From contig JAYMTJ010000002.1 in the NCBI GenBank assembly GCA_036897525.1, positions 186,001 through 250,000 on the forward strand: 64,000 nucleotides of DNA, in the 5' to 3' direction. The notes under the pieces are model-generated. The model was not told the DNA's origin. It did not search any database and saw only the letters and a list, made by a program, of their open reading frames with translations. This document shows positions 50,319 to 62,312 of this stretch, piece after piece (position 1 is the first letter of the stretch; every line of letters begins with the position of its first letter). The translations under genes were made by a program, and so were the position numbers. Origin of the DNA: Pelargonium x hortorum (taxonomy: Eukaryota > Streptophyta > Magnoliopsida > Geraniales > Geraniaceae).

Positions 50319-53234
50319 CATGTATAAGAAAGAATCGCAATAAATGCCTTAAAATGTACTCATAATTCAGGAATTCTTCTTTTTGACTAGTTTTCTGGGC
50401 GCGTACATAATTGGGAACCGGGAAGTCAGGTTTGTTTTCTTCTCCTTTACGAGCCTTTTTAAGGTTAGTGTTGTCATAGTGGAGGGTTTACTATCCATAT
50501 ACTATCTTACATAAAGCTTCCCCCGTTATACTACAGTCGGGAAAAAGGACTTCTCTTTTCTTTTCCCCTAGGGCTCTCTCCCCTTTTACTGATAAGAACA
50601 TTGACTACAGTAAGTCTAGCTCCTCAAGCTCCTAAGAGTATGTACAGCTATATTCCCCACTATGATGTTCCTTCCTTTTCAGTAAAGTAGAGTCCAAAAC
50701 CGCGAAATACCTAAGGAAATGCTTCTCATTTTAAAACCCCTTGCTCGTTACCAGGAACACTTTAAATTAGTCAAACCTGTTATCGCTTTCAGTGTCTAGG
50801 CCTTCCCAAAGTCTTGTCAAGTAAGCTCTACTTAAGTCAGCATCAGTAATTAGAGACTGGGTGACTTAAGAGGGTTGCGTTAAGGGTCTCTAATTATATA
50901 AAGGAATTTACAAAGCTAGAGATTCCGTTTTAAAAAACTTAACATAAGTGCAAAAACAATTGCGTATATAAAGGCTCTGGCAGAGCTAATAAAGTATACT
51001 ACTCCTATAGTTGTAGATATTGAGCCTGGTTTATAGAAGGCCTTCCCCTTCCCTTTCCTTTCCTTTCCTTTGTACAAAAGGCTGCTATTATATAAATACA
51101 GGGAGTTTTTGAGCTCATAGCTTTACTTGTCTTTTTTTAGATTCCCGAAAAGGGAAGTCCTTAAGTCTTTAGGATTTGCTACAAGAGTTTGAAAACTAGA
51201 CCTACTTGATTTTAAAGTACTTATGAACTGAACTTTGTCTAGGAAGATTTATAAAGTAGGATATAAATTGCTACTAAACACTTATTATGGATAGCCTTGT
51301 ATCCGTACTAAAGCCTATACACTTGCTACGTTTGAGAAGGTATTTGTATTAGTAATTCACTTAGATAAAGGTCCTAAAATGAAAAGAAGCATTTATCGAA
51401 AGAGCGGAAAATACTAAAGTAAAGATGCGCACTTGAGAAAGGCATTTACTTTAACCCACGTGTTATTTAAACAAGCATATAAACTGTGCTTTACAGACCA
51501 GAGTTTTATCTTATATCGGAATCTCCTTTTTGTTTTGTGTAAATCCAGTCTTTTTTTAGCACTTATTCTTTAACTCTTCTTTTCAAATGTCAATTTGAGT
51601 GGGTTAACCGGTGGCACCCTTAAGGAACTTTTATCTACACCTTACCATTAATCTTTCTCTATCCTGTTCAACCGCGGGTTACTGCTTTATATTTTCTTTT
51701 CTAGTGGTTTAGAGTCAAAAAATGAGTAAGCCCTTCTATTCATTTTAGGGGACCGGTAAATAAAAAGTTTCAAGAAAGTTAGTAATTTCTAGAGTAGCTT
51801 TATGCTGCTTTCAATTCTGAGAGTTAAGTAATCGTTTTGCTTAAGAGAATAGGGGTTTTACTCGAGCTTCCTGAGAACCTAAGTTTTAAGAAGTCAATTT
51901 TTCTAGGGGTTGTTCTTTTTGTTGAATGCTCTTGCCGTAAAATAGTGTTAATAATTAGTCTAGTCTCAATCGATAAGTAAGTGTTTTCTCGTGAATATTT
52001 CTTAGTTAGTGCTTTTACTTCTTTGTATTAAATTTTATTACAACAAGGAAGATTTGTGCCTTTTAAAAATATACATTTGACAAGATCCAGTATCTATAGA
52101 CAAAGAATCCTATTTACTTTATATTTCTAAGTCAAAAAGCTGCCGCAGTCATGAATCAAGGCTTGCCTTATATACCTAAACCCTTTAAGGACTAGATTTA
52201 GTAATGAGCTCCCCGTATATAGTTTAATAGCTATTGTAAGCCATGGGATGCCCTTATAAAAACACTAGCTAAGAATAAGAATTCCGTTTTGAGTCAAATA
52301 TCTTTATATAGAAGTACAACAACGTGTTTATAATCTCCTTTTTCGTTCAGGAATTCAGATATTTCATAATTCACAATTTGCCTAACTGGAATCCACAGCC
52401 GTACTTAATATCTTTATTATCCATAAATTGATGCAACACGGGTATTCACTACCTTGCTTGGAATGGATAAACCTGACCTTTGGCTAGTAAGGAAAGGAAT
52501 ATACCCCCTAACCCGAAGTTAGTACTCATAGATGGGAATACTGTGTCTTTAGTCTATCTAACACGGAGTTCCGTGGATTTTGAGGTGCACTTTACTCATA
52601 GTGGAGTACTCCATTATGAATAATCAGATAGGTATAAAGATAAATAAGCACTTTAGCTACTTTTAATCTTGAGTCTTTAGTGTTCCGGGTTCTAGCAAAA
52701 GGGTTTTCTATTAAAAGTGAATAATGCTTACTCATTGCCATGTACTGCTTTAGATGGTAAATATACAGGCTTTTTTATTTAAGTATTGAGACCCATGCCC
52801 ATAGAACTAAAGAAAAGGCAATGCTCTTTTTTATGCATAGCTTTACTAAGTCATTTGTCTTTACTGTCCTGTTTTTTACCATACAGATTTTATACCTTTT
52901 ATAATACCATAAAATTGACAAGTTTAATATAGCTACAAACTTATATAATAAGAGAAAATACCTATTCCAACTAGTAGAAGATATGAGGATCCTATTAAAT
53001 CTACAACTAAAAAAATAGAGAATCGGGGCTCGCTCAGGTTGGTCGTGATTAAAAAAACTGAGTGTATATGAGCTGGGGATCCCCTTACTAGGGTAAGTCT
53101 TAGCAAATATCGTACACTTGGGTTTCTTTTATAGTGTTATTAAAAAAGAACTCTGAGTGTCAATTGCGTATGTATAAAAAGGTTTTTCTTATGAACGTTT
53201 ATTCACTTTTCATATATATTTATAAAGTTCTAAG
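50319..53234. other. spacer with a pentanucleotide run
   Basis: No gene recognised. Four CTTTC units lie within 51042-51072. GGGGATCCCC at 53075-53084 is a perfect 10-base palindrome. Confidence 0.5.
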
Positions 53235-53308
53235 GACGGAAATAACCAAGTGGTTAAGGCAGTAGATCGTGAATCTATCATACGCGGGTTCAATCCTCGT
53301 CATTTGTG
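53235..53308 (+). tRNA. trnH: tRNA-His(GUG), plastid-like, doubtful function
   Basis: The sequence follows plastid-type trnH throughout: ACCAAGTGGTTAAGGC (D-arm), GTAGA/TCTAT anticodon stem with all five positions paired, anticodon GTG, and T-arm GCGGGTTCAATCCTCGT. The loop reads TCGTGAA, so the base before the anticodon is C where U33 is otherwise invariant; C-to-U editing would restore it. The acceptor stem has two mismatches next to the D-arm side. The extra 5' G of histidine tRNAs is present at 53235 but faces G. A damaged or edited gene. Confidence 0.6.
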
Positions 53309-55400
53309 GCATAAGAAAGCCCGAAGTTGGACTAGACAAGGGTCTGCTTTGTAAAAAGGTAAGACTAAATTCTGTTGGCTAATTCTAAGGCAAAGGCGCA
53401 ATCAACTCCAAAGGAATTCCTGGGGTTTAATAAGGTTGTTTTATGAGTACTGGTTCTTGTACAGTTTATTACAAAAGAATATTGCGCGTTTAAGTGCGCT
53501 GATTACTCTAGGTTTCTATTTATTAACGTCTTTTACTTTTTAATGAGTTATAGAAATAGAAGTTTCAGTGTCCTATACATATTCAATCTTTATAGTAATT
53601 CCTTACTTAGACCGTTAAAAAGGTACTCTTCTGTAGTCTGTAAGGTAACAGCTTGACCATTAAAAAGAACGCTTGAGAAAGTACCTCTTTAAGAAGGGTA
53701 AAATAAACTTTGGTCTTCTTTTTCTTATAGGATCTTCCTTATTCAGTAAATGAGCAGTTATATTTACTAATTGTTGGGTAATACTCTTTTTCGAACTAGA
53801 CTTGAAATAGAATCTTAATTCCATACTACAGACAAGGCGAGTGAACTTATTAAAGTGGGGTTCTTGCTAATTAGAGTTACTAATAAAAAGCTGATGAATC
53901 TCATTAGGGTATTTGCACTCTTACTAGAACTCTTTTTAATTAAAGAGTATAACAAAACAAGGTTTGCTATAAGGCAAGGAAAATGGCTTGTAATGTAATT
54001 TATTTACATATCTTTTAATAGAGATTATATTAACCAATAGAAAGAGAAAGAGTAATAAAGAATTAAGAAGTACTACCAACACGAAAGGAGCATCACCAAC
54101 AAAGGAGAGTGCTAATATAGATCCATAGAAATGCTTTGTGTTATAGTTATTAGGAGTAAAACCCGTACAATAAAATAAGTGTCATTTTAGGTGCTTTTGT
54201 TGACAAAGGGGTCTCTATTCAGAGATGGAAGTAAAGCCCGCTGTTACTTAAGGTAGAGTATGGAACAAAAAAAGTGATTCTTTATGCTAGCTGAATCCGG
54301 TAAAGGTATAAAAAAAAGGGGTTGGTTACTCTTGGTACAAAAACTTTTAAGTCAATCCAAACTAAGTAAATTAGAACCCGTTTTCTATAACATAACCTAA
54401 TTGAAATTCCAAAGACCAAACCAGAAAGAGTGCTAGCCAAAAAACTCGAATGAATTGTAGCTTTTTATGAAAGTGATCCATAATAAAGTGTATAGATTTG
54501 AAAGAAAGGAGGTCTTTCTCAGTCAGTCAGTATAAAAGGAAAAGGAGTAGCCCCTCTTGATTCTAGGTTTCAGATAGTAAGAATTTTGAGGCTTTAGTAA
54601 GGAATTTCCAGTAAATGAAAATAGAAGAGGTGGAGTTTAGTATTAAGGAAAGGTATAGCCTATAGCGGCAACTAGAGCAGGTATAGGTTATAAGAAAGGC
54701 CTGTCTCCTAATAAAATACAGAATATAGGCTTAGTTAATAATAATAAGGACTTAGAGAGGTAGAGCACAGCTCTGTAGAAGTAGAAGGGTCTAAAAGAAT
54801 ATGAAAGCAGGTTTTACAATACAAAAACAAAAAGGAGTGCCCGTAAGGAAGATTTCTTACTATGTTCTAATTAAAAAGAGAACTCTAACACTTATAAAGG
54901 AATTCTAAGCTATCTCGTTAAGTTGGAAAATGTACTGGGCTCAGGAATACTCTAATAGGGTCTGTCTAATAGTATTAGAAAATAACCAACAAGTAATAAT
55001 CCTCTCCAAATTACTTAGTTTATAGCCGGTACAGATAAAGGAAGAAATTGAAGCACAGAATACGGATTCTATTTCCTATTTGTTTTGCAAGGAAGGGCTT
55101 ATCTCCAAAAAAACGTATTCCTTCATTCATAATTTGATTTGCTTTGGACTAGGTATAGACTGGACACTTGAGAGGTTTTCATTTATAGGCATTTTCTGTA
55201 CAAGGTGTATCTGAACAGGCTATTCTCGATGGGATTATTCAATTAGTTTATATTCCAGAATTGGAGTCTTTGTTGTAAGTGCTTTTTCAGTATCTCTAGC
55301 AGTTGCTCTTTACCTCTACTTTTTGGATTCCCTAATAGGCAAGGCAAGGGTTATATAAAAATGGTTTGGAACTGGACTTTCGTCCGAATAAAGTAGCAAC
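53309..55400. other. spacer
   Basis: No gene recognised. A purine-rich, strand-skewed stretch at about 54.6-54.8 kb (GCAGGTATAGG, AAGAAAGG) is the complement-type member of the family seen at 20.64 and 44.27 kb. Confidence 0.5.
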
Positions 55401-55703
55401 ACCGAGAATAAGTTAATAGGAAGACTGGACTGCGCTACGATGATCATCCCGGCACCAAACGGCGTTTCTTTGAATCGTGTTCGCTCTCTATAGGAGGGGT
55501 TCTTCCCTCATTGCTAAAGCCCCTTTTTCTAGTCTCGAATTCACTCACGAAACTGAAAGGAACTGCTCTTTATCATCCTGATTCAATGGCCTTATTTGAG
55601 TCTGTTCACTCCGCCAACCATTAAATCAATCAAAAACAGAGACCCGATTGCAAGACTCAAACTAGACTCCTATGCTTAACTTCTCGACTTATGCCATTAA
55701 CTG

Positions 55704-55800
55704 TCAATCCAGCTCCAGGTTCCTCTGCCGTGCGGCTGGCTACCTTGTTACGATACTCAGGCGTGACTTCACTCTGCCCGAGGAATCCTCTCGTCTATTT
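55704..55800 (-). pseudogene. rrn18: rrn18 (SSU rRNA) 3'-end piece
   Basis: The plus strand reads TCAATCCAGC, CAGGTTCC, TACCTTGTTACGA and GACTTCAC, which is the reverse complement of the universal SSU rRNA 3' end (helices 44-45 and the anti-Shine-Dalgarno-side tail) in the right order. Two inserts break it. About 13 bases (near 55752-55764) separate GAAGTC from GTAACAAGG, next to the decoding site. About 9 bases lie between GGTAGCC and the GAGGAACC block. Insertion beside such an invariant site argues that this copy does not work. The remaining sequence to about 55.9 kb may be the plant-type long variable region but is not alignable by eye. Confidence 0.7.
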
Positions 55801-56984
55801 CACTCCCTTCATTTCATTCATTAGGGTTCTCTTTCACGGAGATACATACCTGGCTGGACTGGATCCTCTTTCACTGGACTTTCACTTGTTTGTATTTCCC
55901 CAGCCCTACAAGAGCACAGAAACCCAACTACTTGCTAATAAAACTTTATGCCTTATTAAGGAATTCCTTACACTAATATCATATCTAGGGAAACCAGACT
56001 AGAAAGTTCACAATATACATAGTAAAGTACCCAATCAACTTCTTAGTACTTACTTTACTGAATTTTCATACCTCTCTAGTCCCAGCCCTTCCTTGCAGCA
56101 GATACTTGAACTAATAATAAGTGACTCTTTTAAGGAAGATTCCTACTTACATTACACTAGAAGCCACATCAAGTACTTGCTCTTTAAATATCTATCCAAA
56201 TCCAAAAGACTCAGAACTTTCAAGATCTACTTCAGAATCTGAAGATTAAAATACCTATCTAGCTAGGAAAAACACTTTCACTTCTTGACTTGATAGCATG
56301 CCAAAAGCACAGTACAGATGCTGGAACCTTTGGAGCCCTACCCATAGACAGTACAAGCAGGAATAGGCACAGACAGTAAGGACAGTACGAGCTAGAGCTT
56401 AACCAGTCGATGTATGAACTGAAGAATAGGTCAAAGCAGTTACAATACCCTGAACCATAGCCAGATAAGCAGGAACCAGACAGTCGCAGTACCAGGAGCA
56501 AGTGTAGGAGCAATACCCAGAGAGATCATACCCACTAGATCTTCATGACTTTCACTTTTTTATTACTTTTGTCACTATATGAAACATAATTTTTGATTTT
56601 CGTTTAAGCCTCTATACAAGGGAAAACAGTGTTGAGGACTTTTCTCGCTATACTAGACTACATTTTTTCGAAAAAACTCAAAATAGTTCTATAGTATAAA
56701 CTCCAAAATTTTTGTTCAAAATTGACCTACGAGAAAATGAATAGGACCCATTTTGTTAATAGGATCAGTACTCAATTCCAGAAAAAGTAGGAGTATATAG
56801 TAAATGAATAAACAGGATTTCACTAGTATAGACCTCAACCCATTTTGAAAAAGGTAGGAATCCCTGATATTATAAAGTAATAAAAAAGGAATGATTGGCC
56901 TACTTTCCAGGATTCACCTTCAATGACTTCCTTTGCTTGCTATACAGATAGATCGGAGAAAGCCTCTCCTCGACCAGAGAGGAT
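55801..56984. other. insert between rrn18 pieces
   Basis: About 1.2 kb lies where the rRNA should have only a few hundred bases at most. The stretch at 56.28-56.52 kb repeats AGTACAAGCAG/ACAGTACGAGC/CAGGAGCAAG-like units on the plus strand and looks like an imperfect short-period repeat. The rest is AT-rich spacer. Confidence 0.4.
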
Positions 56985-57300
56985 CCTCGCTTTCAATTAG
57001 CTGCACTTGCTTTCAGGAGATTCAGAGTTAGGTTCAAGAGGTCAAAGGGCGATGTGGTACAAAAGAAAGTGGTTAGAATTAGAGTGGGCAGGCTTTCAAG
57101 AGATTCTTTAACACCTTTACCGGCGTATTCAGTTACTTCATTAACAGCACTCGCATTCCAACTGTTTGTTAGAGATAGATCCGAAAGTCCTAACAAAGAC
57201 AAGTGCTCCAATATAAAGATTGCCTAAACCTCAGGGAAATTCTACACTCCTTAGCTATTCCCATCCCATCGGTAGAACTAATACAAACAACTGTATTGGC
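56985..57300 (-). pseudogene. rrn18: rrn18 piece around the 1400 region
   Basis: Minus-strand landmarks in order: CGGATC (about E. coli 1320), GTTGGAATGCGAGTGCTGTT for GTCGGAATCGCTAGTAATCG, AATACGCCGGTAAAGG, and TTTTGTACCACATCGCCC for TTGTACACACCGCCCGTC. Spacing is close to normal except for an extra 35 bases or so before the last landmark. Order and strand agree with the 3' piece at 55.7 kb. Many substitutions at invariant bases point to decay. Confidence 0.6.
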
Positions 57301-57624
57301 AAAGACTGCTTGCTTTCCATCAGCAACAGTTGGACTGCTTTGACTTGAGAGTTAGACTGATTTATGGGCTAGAGCTTTCTTAACCCTGGATATGAAGCTC
57401 CTTCTCTCTCGGCCAGCTATCCAACCAGAGAGAGAGCGTTCTACAAGCCCTTTTCATTAAAAGTGTAGCTACGTAGGCGAGATCACCAGTTTTGACCCGA
57501 GAGAGATAATTTGGAAAGAGCTTTCTTATCAAGAGTTGGCTAAGCTCTATTGAGTCGAAATTTAACTAAACTAAAATAGAACTGATTCCATACACTGAAT
57601 GAAATTAGAACCGATAACAAACAC

Positions 57625-57680
57625 TTTCGGATTCGAACCTACGAAAGAAATTCCATGAAAAGAAACCTGAACTAACCCCA
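57625..57680 (-). pseudogene. tRNA T-arm-like fragment
   Basis: The minus strand has TCGTAGGTTCGAATCCG with TTAGTTCAGG some 30 bases upstream, suggesting a truncated tRNA. Too little remains to identify. Confidence 0.25.
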
Positions 57681-60600
57681 TTCATCTGTGCAAACCAAGG
57701 AAATGTTAAAGAAAAGATGCTCAAACTACCCTTAGGGATTCTCTACTCTATAAAAGGAAATTGAGGGTCAGAAAAGAAGAGAGAAATTGAATGAATTTAA
57801 GCTATTATCTAAACTCCCATGTATCTATCTAAAACTAACAAGAATACATTCTTAGGTCGGATAAGCACTCTCCCTTCCTAAAACAAAGAGAATCAGAATC
57901 AATCCTCCTTTAGCAACATCATCAATTCTGACTAGTCTAAGCTGTAAAATAGGAAGTTCTTTACATATATTAAGAATAAATACGAATAACTTTCTTCTAT
58001 AATAAGTAATTTACTAAATTCCAATCGATTACGAGTTCCTAAGACCAACTCAAACTTTTCCTAAAGAAGGACTTTTGAAATAAGTAAGACATAGGGAACA
58101 CATTAGCTAGTAAGTCTTACAGTTAATAAATACATGTTTTAGACTTGCACCGATTTAAGAAATTTCGTAGTTAAGTTATCCTGATACTAGAAAAGCAAAA
58201 GCTAATATGAGTACTCCGTTTATTTGACTTTTAGAAAGAAATTTCCTGTAGTGTAGTTTATGAAACTTAGAGCTAGGGGGGTCCCTAAGAAGGATACTAA
58301 CATACACTACTCAATTAGGAACCCCGCATCATGTTTACCCCGTGTATACTTTCTGGAAGGATTTCAATACTAGTAGTAGAATTTTATTAGCTTAGACTCA
58401 CTGGGGTTTACTTTGGTATTCTTCCTTCGCTTTTATAGGACCCATTTTTTTGTATGTCTATGACTTTTTCTTTGTATCAAACACCGACTCATTTAAAAGG
58501 GCCGCTCTTTGTCTTCACTACACGTTGGGAATAGAAAATGAAATGTACAATTTATCCTATATACATAATTTGTATACGTATCTAATATAGAACCTATACT
58601 TTCTCTCTAAATTTTGAGGGATTTAGTATCTAATTCTAGCTAATTTGTAAATGTTATGCCAGGGGTTATGTGTTATGACAAAACTTATAAGGAATTGAAG
58701 TTTGGATAGACGCCGGTATTCAGGATTATACCCTTTCCTTTTTCCCTCACCTATTTTTAGTTTTCATTTGTTTTAATAGGATCTTAATGCTAATTAATCT
58801 CTTTTTTAGTCATACGTGGATATAAAGTAGCTGCTAGATTAAGACTAGTAAGGAAACATGCTTTTAAAAAACTACCAAGGGTTAATTTGATGTCCACCTA
58901 GATAGGCTCTTAGGCACTTGAAGTATTCTGTATTTACTATGATCCTCTTTTAAAGGTATAAATTCACAAAGGATGCTTTACTAATTGGGGAACCATTCCT
59001 GCTTTAGGACTACTGAAACCAAACTCTATAAAACCAACCTCCAGCATTTCAACGAAAGATTCTTTAGTATAAAACCTCTGTAGTTACCGGATTTCAAGCC
59101 AAACCAAACAGGGGAGTAAGTAAATCGAAGTTGGTGGAATTAGAACCTTAGTAGCTCTGTAGTATATAAAGCAAAGTAGCACTTCAATTTCTGTCTAAGT
59201 TAAAAGAAATTGTATAAGTAAGTTTCAGAAAACAAACAAAACCTATAGGAAATCCCCGGTGAACCGAGTGTTAGATGTACAAAACGCCTTAAGAGACACC
59301 TAAACTAACGATAAGAAATTCTAGATAAGAACCTCAATTGGTATTCTTTTATCTTAAGCTTTCATCTGTATTCCCCCTTAGCCGAAAGTATTGACTTCAT
59401 TTCATGTAATAGAGTCTTCTTATTTGTGTTTCTGTATCTCAAAGCTCTAGAAATAACAAGTCATTTATTAAGGAATAGGTAACTAACTAGTTAAAGCTAC
59501 AGCTTCTGGGGTAAGGGGAACCGAAGCTTATAATTAGAGGGTAACTTACTGCTAATACAAAGAATTCCTAAAAAAGCAAGGCTCCTGCTCTCCAAACCCT
59601 TTTCAATTAGTTCGCATTTATATCTTTCAAACTGCCTAAAACTAAGACGCCCTTCTCTTTTTTAGAGAGCCCCTTATAGGTTAGCCCTTTAAGTACCTAC
59701 CTTATGCCTACACACCTACGTATTTGTTATGTACTTGGAAAACAAGCCCAACTCTTAACTTAGCGGGGAGAGTCATTTCGTTTTATATGTATCTCGGTTT
59801 TTCTGCTTATAAGTCAAATCCCAGCCTTTTCTTTTAATAGAAGACTTTTGAGGTCTTCCCTTCGTACAATAACTATGAATCATAATTTTTGAAAAACTAA
59901 TAGTAATACATAAAACATTAACTGCTTTCTATTATTAATAGACTTTCCTCACAATAAGTACACTAGCTACATTTTATTAGCTACAAAAGGCAAACAAGAA
60001 CCGCATAGGCTACAAGAAGGCGAGTAGTATAGTCCATAAAAAGGGTCTAATTATCACCAAAGGCCTAGCTCTTAAGAGAAGTCTAGATATTAAGATTAAG
60101 AGTACGGAGGTTACAGCTCATAAAAAAAGGTGTAGCTCCTGAAAAAGAAGGTATGGCTACATTAGGTGTATCTCAAGGGGCCCTTGTGTTATCCTGTATA
60201 TAAAGGAGTCCGAGAAGCATGCTTTCTCCTTTCTAGCTCCAGGGAATTTAGGCTAAAGCTAGATCTGCTCTCTTATTTTATATAGTATGATTTGAGCTCA
60301 TGTATTACCTGTATTCTGTAGGGTTCCAATCTTAGATAGTAACAAGGAATTCCTTTAGAAAGGGTTTTCGAGTTCCGCTTACACTTAAAGTGAGAGAAGT
60401 TAAAGAAAACCTAAAAAGAAATACGCGACCCCTGTAGTAACGGTTAGAAGAAGCTTTGTTTCTACTTTTTACTTTGTATTATTCTATTTTCTATTATAAT
60501 ACAACTGAACTCCTAGCATTTATTACCTCAGTAAATAAAAAAGGGGGAAGCGAGACTCCTCTTTATGATTAGTTCACATAGGAGTTACCCACTTCATGTA

Positions 60601-60850
60601 ATGTTATAGTATATCCTTAGGGTTACCACACGGTAACTGCGCAGAGTTGTTGTATAGGTTTGTACATGAAATTTCCTCAGCTCCTATGGAGCCTTAGACT
60701 CGAGCTAAATTCCTCTTCTTTATTTTAGAAAATATTATTTAAAAAGAGAAATTAAGTGCTTTAGTGAATCTTGTTTGGCAATACTAGGATTCTAGTGACA
60801 CTTTCTCTATTAGGTAAGTGAAAGTGAGTTCTTAGTCGATCAAGTGAGTA
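57681..60850. other. AT-rich insert within the rrn18 interval
   Basis: This 3.2 kb of ordinary spacer lies between two collinear rRNA pieces. It includes the perfect 6-bp inverted repeat CAAGGG/CCCTTG at 60174-60186 and TAGGG/CCCTA at 58274-58287. No gene. Confidence 0.5.
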
Positions 60851-61267
60851 GAATAAATAACAAGTAGGATTCTCAGCTCTTTGCGATACCCAATAGATGA
60901 AGCATAGAAGACTGTGGCTAAGTAGTCTAATTGCTTCGCGTACTCAATCACTTATATGAATAAAAGGTTTGATCAGTGACTTAGTCTAAGATTTTCTTGT
61001 TGACTTTCAGTGATCTAGCTTCTTAGCCAGTGTGTGACTTTCTCTGATCAGTGTCTTCCTCTTCTCTTGAGCCAGTCAATAAATGCTTCTGTTCTCATCT
61101 CTTCTTCTTTCTTCATTTCTTTCTCAACTCTTTTCCTTTAGATTCATGCTCTTATTTTCTTACTCCAGTTTTGAATGGTTTCTCTTTCTTATTTGATTCT
61201 CGTTTCTTGTCTTTCTGATTCTGGTTACTGGTTTGACTAGTCTTTTCTTGTAATTGTTTTCTCTTTG

Positions 61268-61336
61268 TTTCTTTGTTGTCAGAGCAAAGGTTCATGAAAC
61301 TCGTGTCAGTGGTTCAAATGCCTTCAAAGTTCAGTT
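61268..61336 (+). pseudogene. tRNA-Phe(GAA)-like relic, copy 2
   Basis: GTCAGAGCAAAGG and CTCGTGTCAGTGGTTCAAAT match the D-arm end, variable loop and T-arm of mitochondrial trnF. GAAACT stands where the GAA anticodon and stem belong but no longer pairs. It shares a GTTGTCAGAGC-like lead with the relics at 61.7 and 62.2 kb. Confidence 0.45.
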
Positions 61337-61726
61337 TTGGTACAAGAAGCTTGAGAGGAAAAGCGGGACCTTATATAGAACTCGTCGTATTAGTCAAAAA
61401 GTTTCTTATTGTAGCTGTATTATGGGCAGTTCCCTGTGTTCCTTGCAGCTAGGTTTGGAAATCAAGGAAGGATTAATAGGCTTCTTATTTAGTTGTTAGT
61501 TGTTACTGCTTTCCTGTTTAGCGCTTTCCTGTGTACCTGTTGTAGGAAATTCGGGATAGAGAGTCAGAGGTCTTACACAAAGGGTCTAGACATAAGGCAA
61601 GCTTTATGCTTGTTGGCTGTCATTGCTGTTGTAATGACTTAATAGAAATGGATTTCGCTCGCCCTTTCAAATGCAGTTTATTGGACAGTGAGCAGTTATG
61701 TTTTATTGAGTCTTATTTCTATTGAG

Positions 61727-61802
61727 TTGTCAGCTGGTAGAGCATTGGAATATGAACCAAACAGCAGAAGGTTCAAGCCCGAGAGTTGGGTTTAGATTGA
61801 AG
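61727..61802 (+). pseudogene. tRNA-like relic, identity unknown
   Basis: GTCAGCTGGTAGAGC is a D-arm, TTGG/CCAA flank an eight-base loop AATATGAA, and AGAAGGTTCAAGCC is a T-arm. The anticodon cannot be read with confidence. It lies between Phe-like and Pro-like relics. Confidence 0.4.
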
Positions 61803-62236
61803 AATCAGTCTAACTACAAGTACAGTAAATCCTTCTTTTTCAAGCGGCAAGTGTAGGTTAGTTACAGCTCTCAAGGGAAGGTCGACAATTAAGAAAGAAG
61901 TATGGAATAAGGTCGGAGTTGTTTTAATGACTGAGATTATAATAGATTGAGCTAATCCTTTCCAATGTAGTAAGTAATAAAGTGAGCCGTTCTCTTTTCT
62001 TAGTTTCTTTGCTTTTCATTGCTTTTTGTCTTTCTCTTTTCTCTTTCCTTCTTGTTCTTTCTTGTCCGTTTTCTTTCTCTTGTTTTCCTTGATCAGTAAA
62101 AGCATTCATTTTGAATGACTTATATAGAAATCCCTATTTGCTCGCCCCTCCTATTCCGCATTCCCAGCCTCACTCGAGTATAGTTAGTTATAGTTTTCAA
62201 ACTATCGGATTCTCTTTTTGTCTTACGCATGTTCTT

Positions 62237-62312
62237 ATTTTCTTGTGGTGAGAGCATTTGTTGTTGGATCAGATGTCATGGGTTCGACTCCTCGATGTTC
62301 ATTTGTAAGAGT
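62237..62312 (+). pseudogene. tRNA-Pro(UGG)-like relic
   Basis: AGAGCATTTGTTGTTGGATC and GATGTCATGGGTTCGACTCC follow trnP, with TGG retained and CATTTG/CAGATG still pairing. The anticodon loop is two bases too long. Together with the upstream Phe-like relic it recalls the trnP/trnF neighbourhood common in plant mitochondrial genomes. Confidence 0.45.

Noticed and set aside
51042-51072. CTTTC run as a CRISPR-like or regulatory repeat
   Set aside because: It is a simple pentanucleotide microsatellite without spacers.
55691-56002. 103-codon plus-strand frame
   Set aside because: Its first third is the antisense of the rRNA 3' end; the rest has no recognisable domain.
56259-56513. Possible protein with Ser/Cys/Leu-rich repeats, minus strand
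   Set aside because: The amino-acid bias follows from an imperfect short-period DNA repeat; no start context or domain.
56993-57211. 72-codon minus-strand frame
   Set aside because: It runs through the rrn18 1400-region piece and reads out rRNA landmarks; a chance frame.
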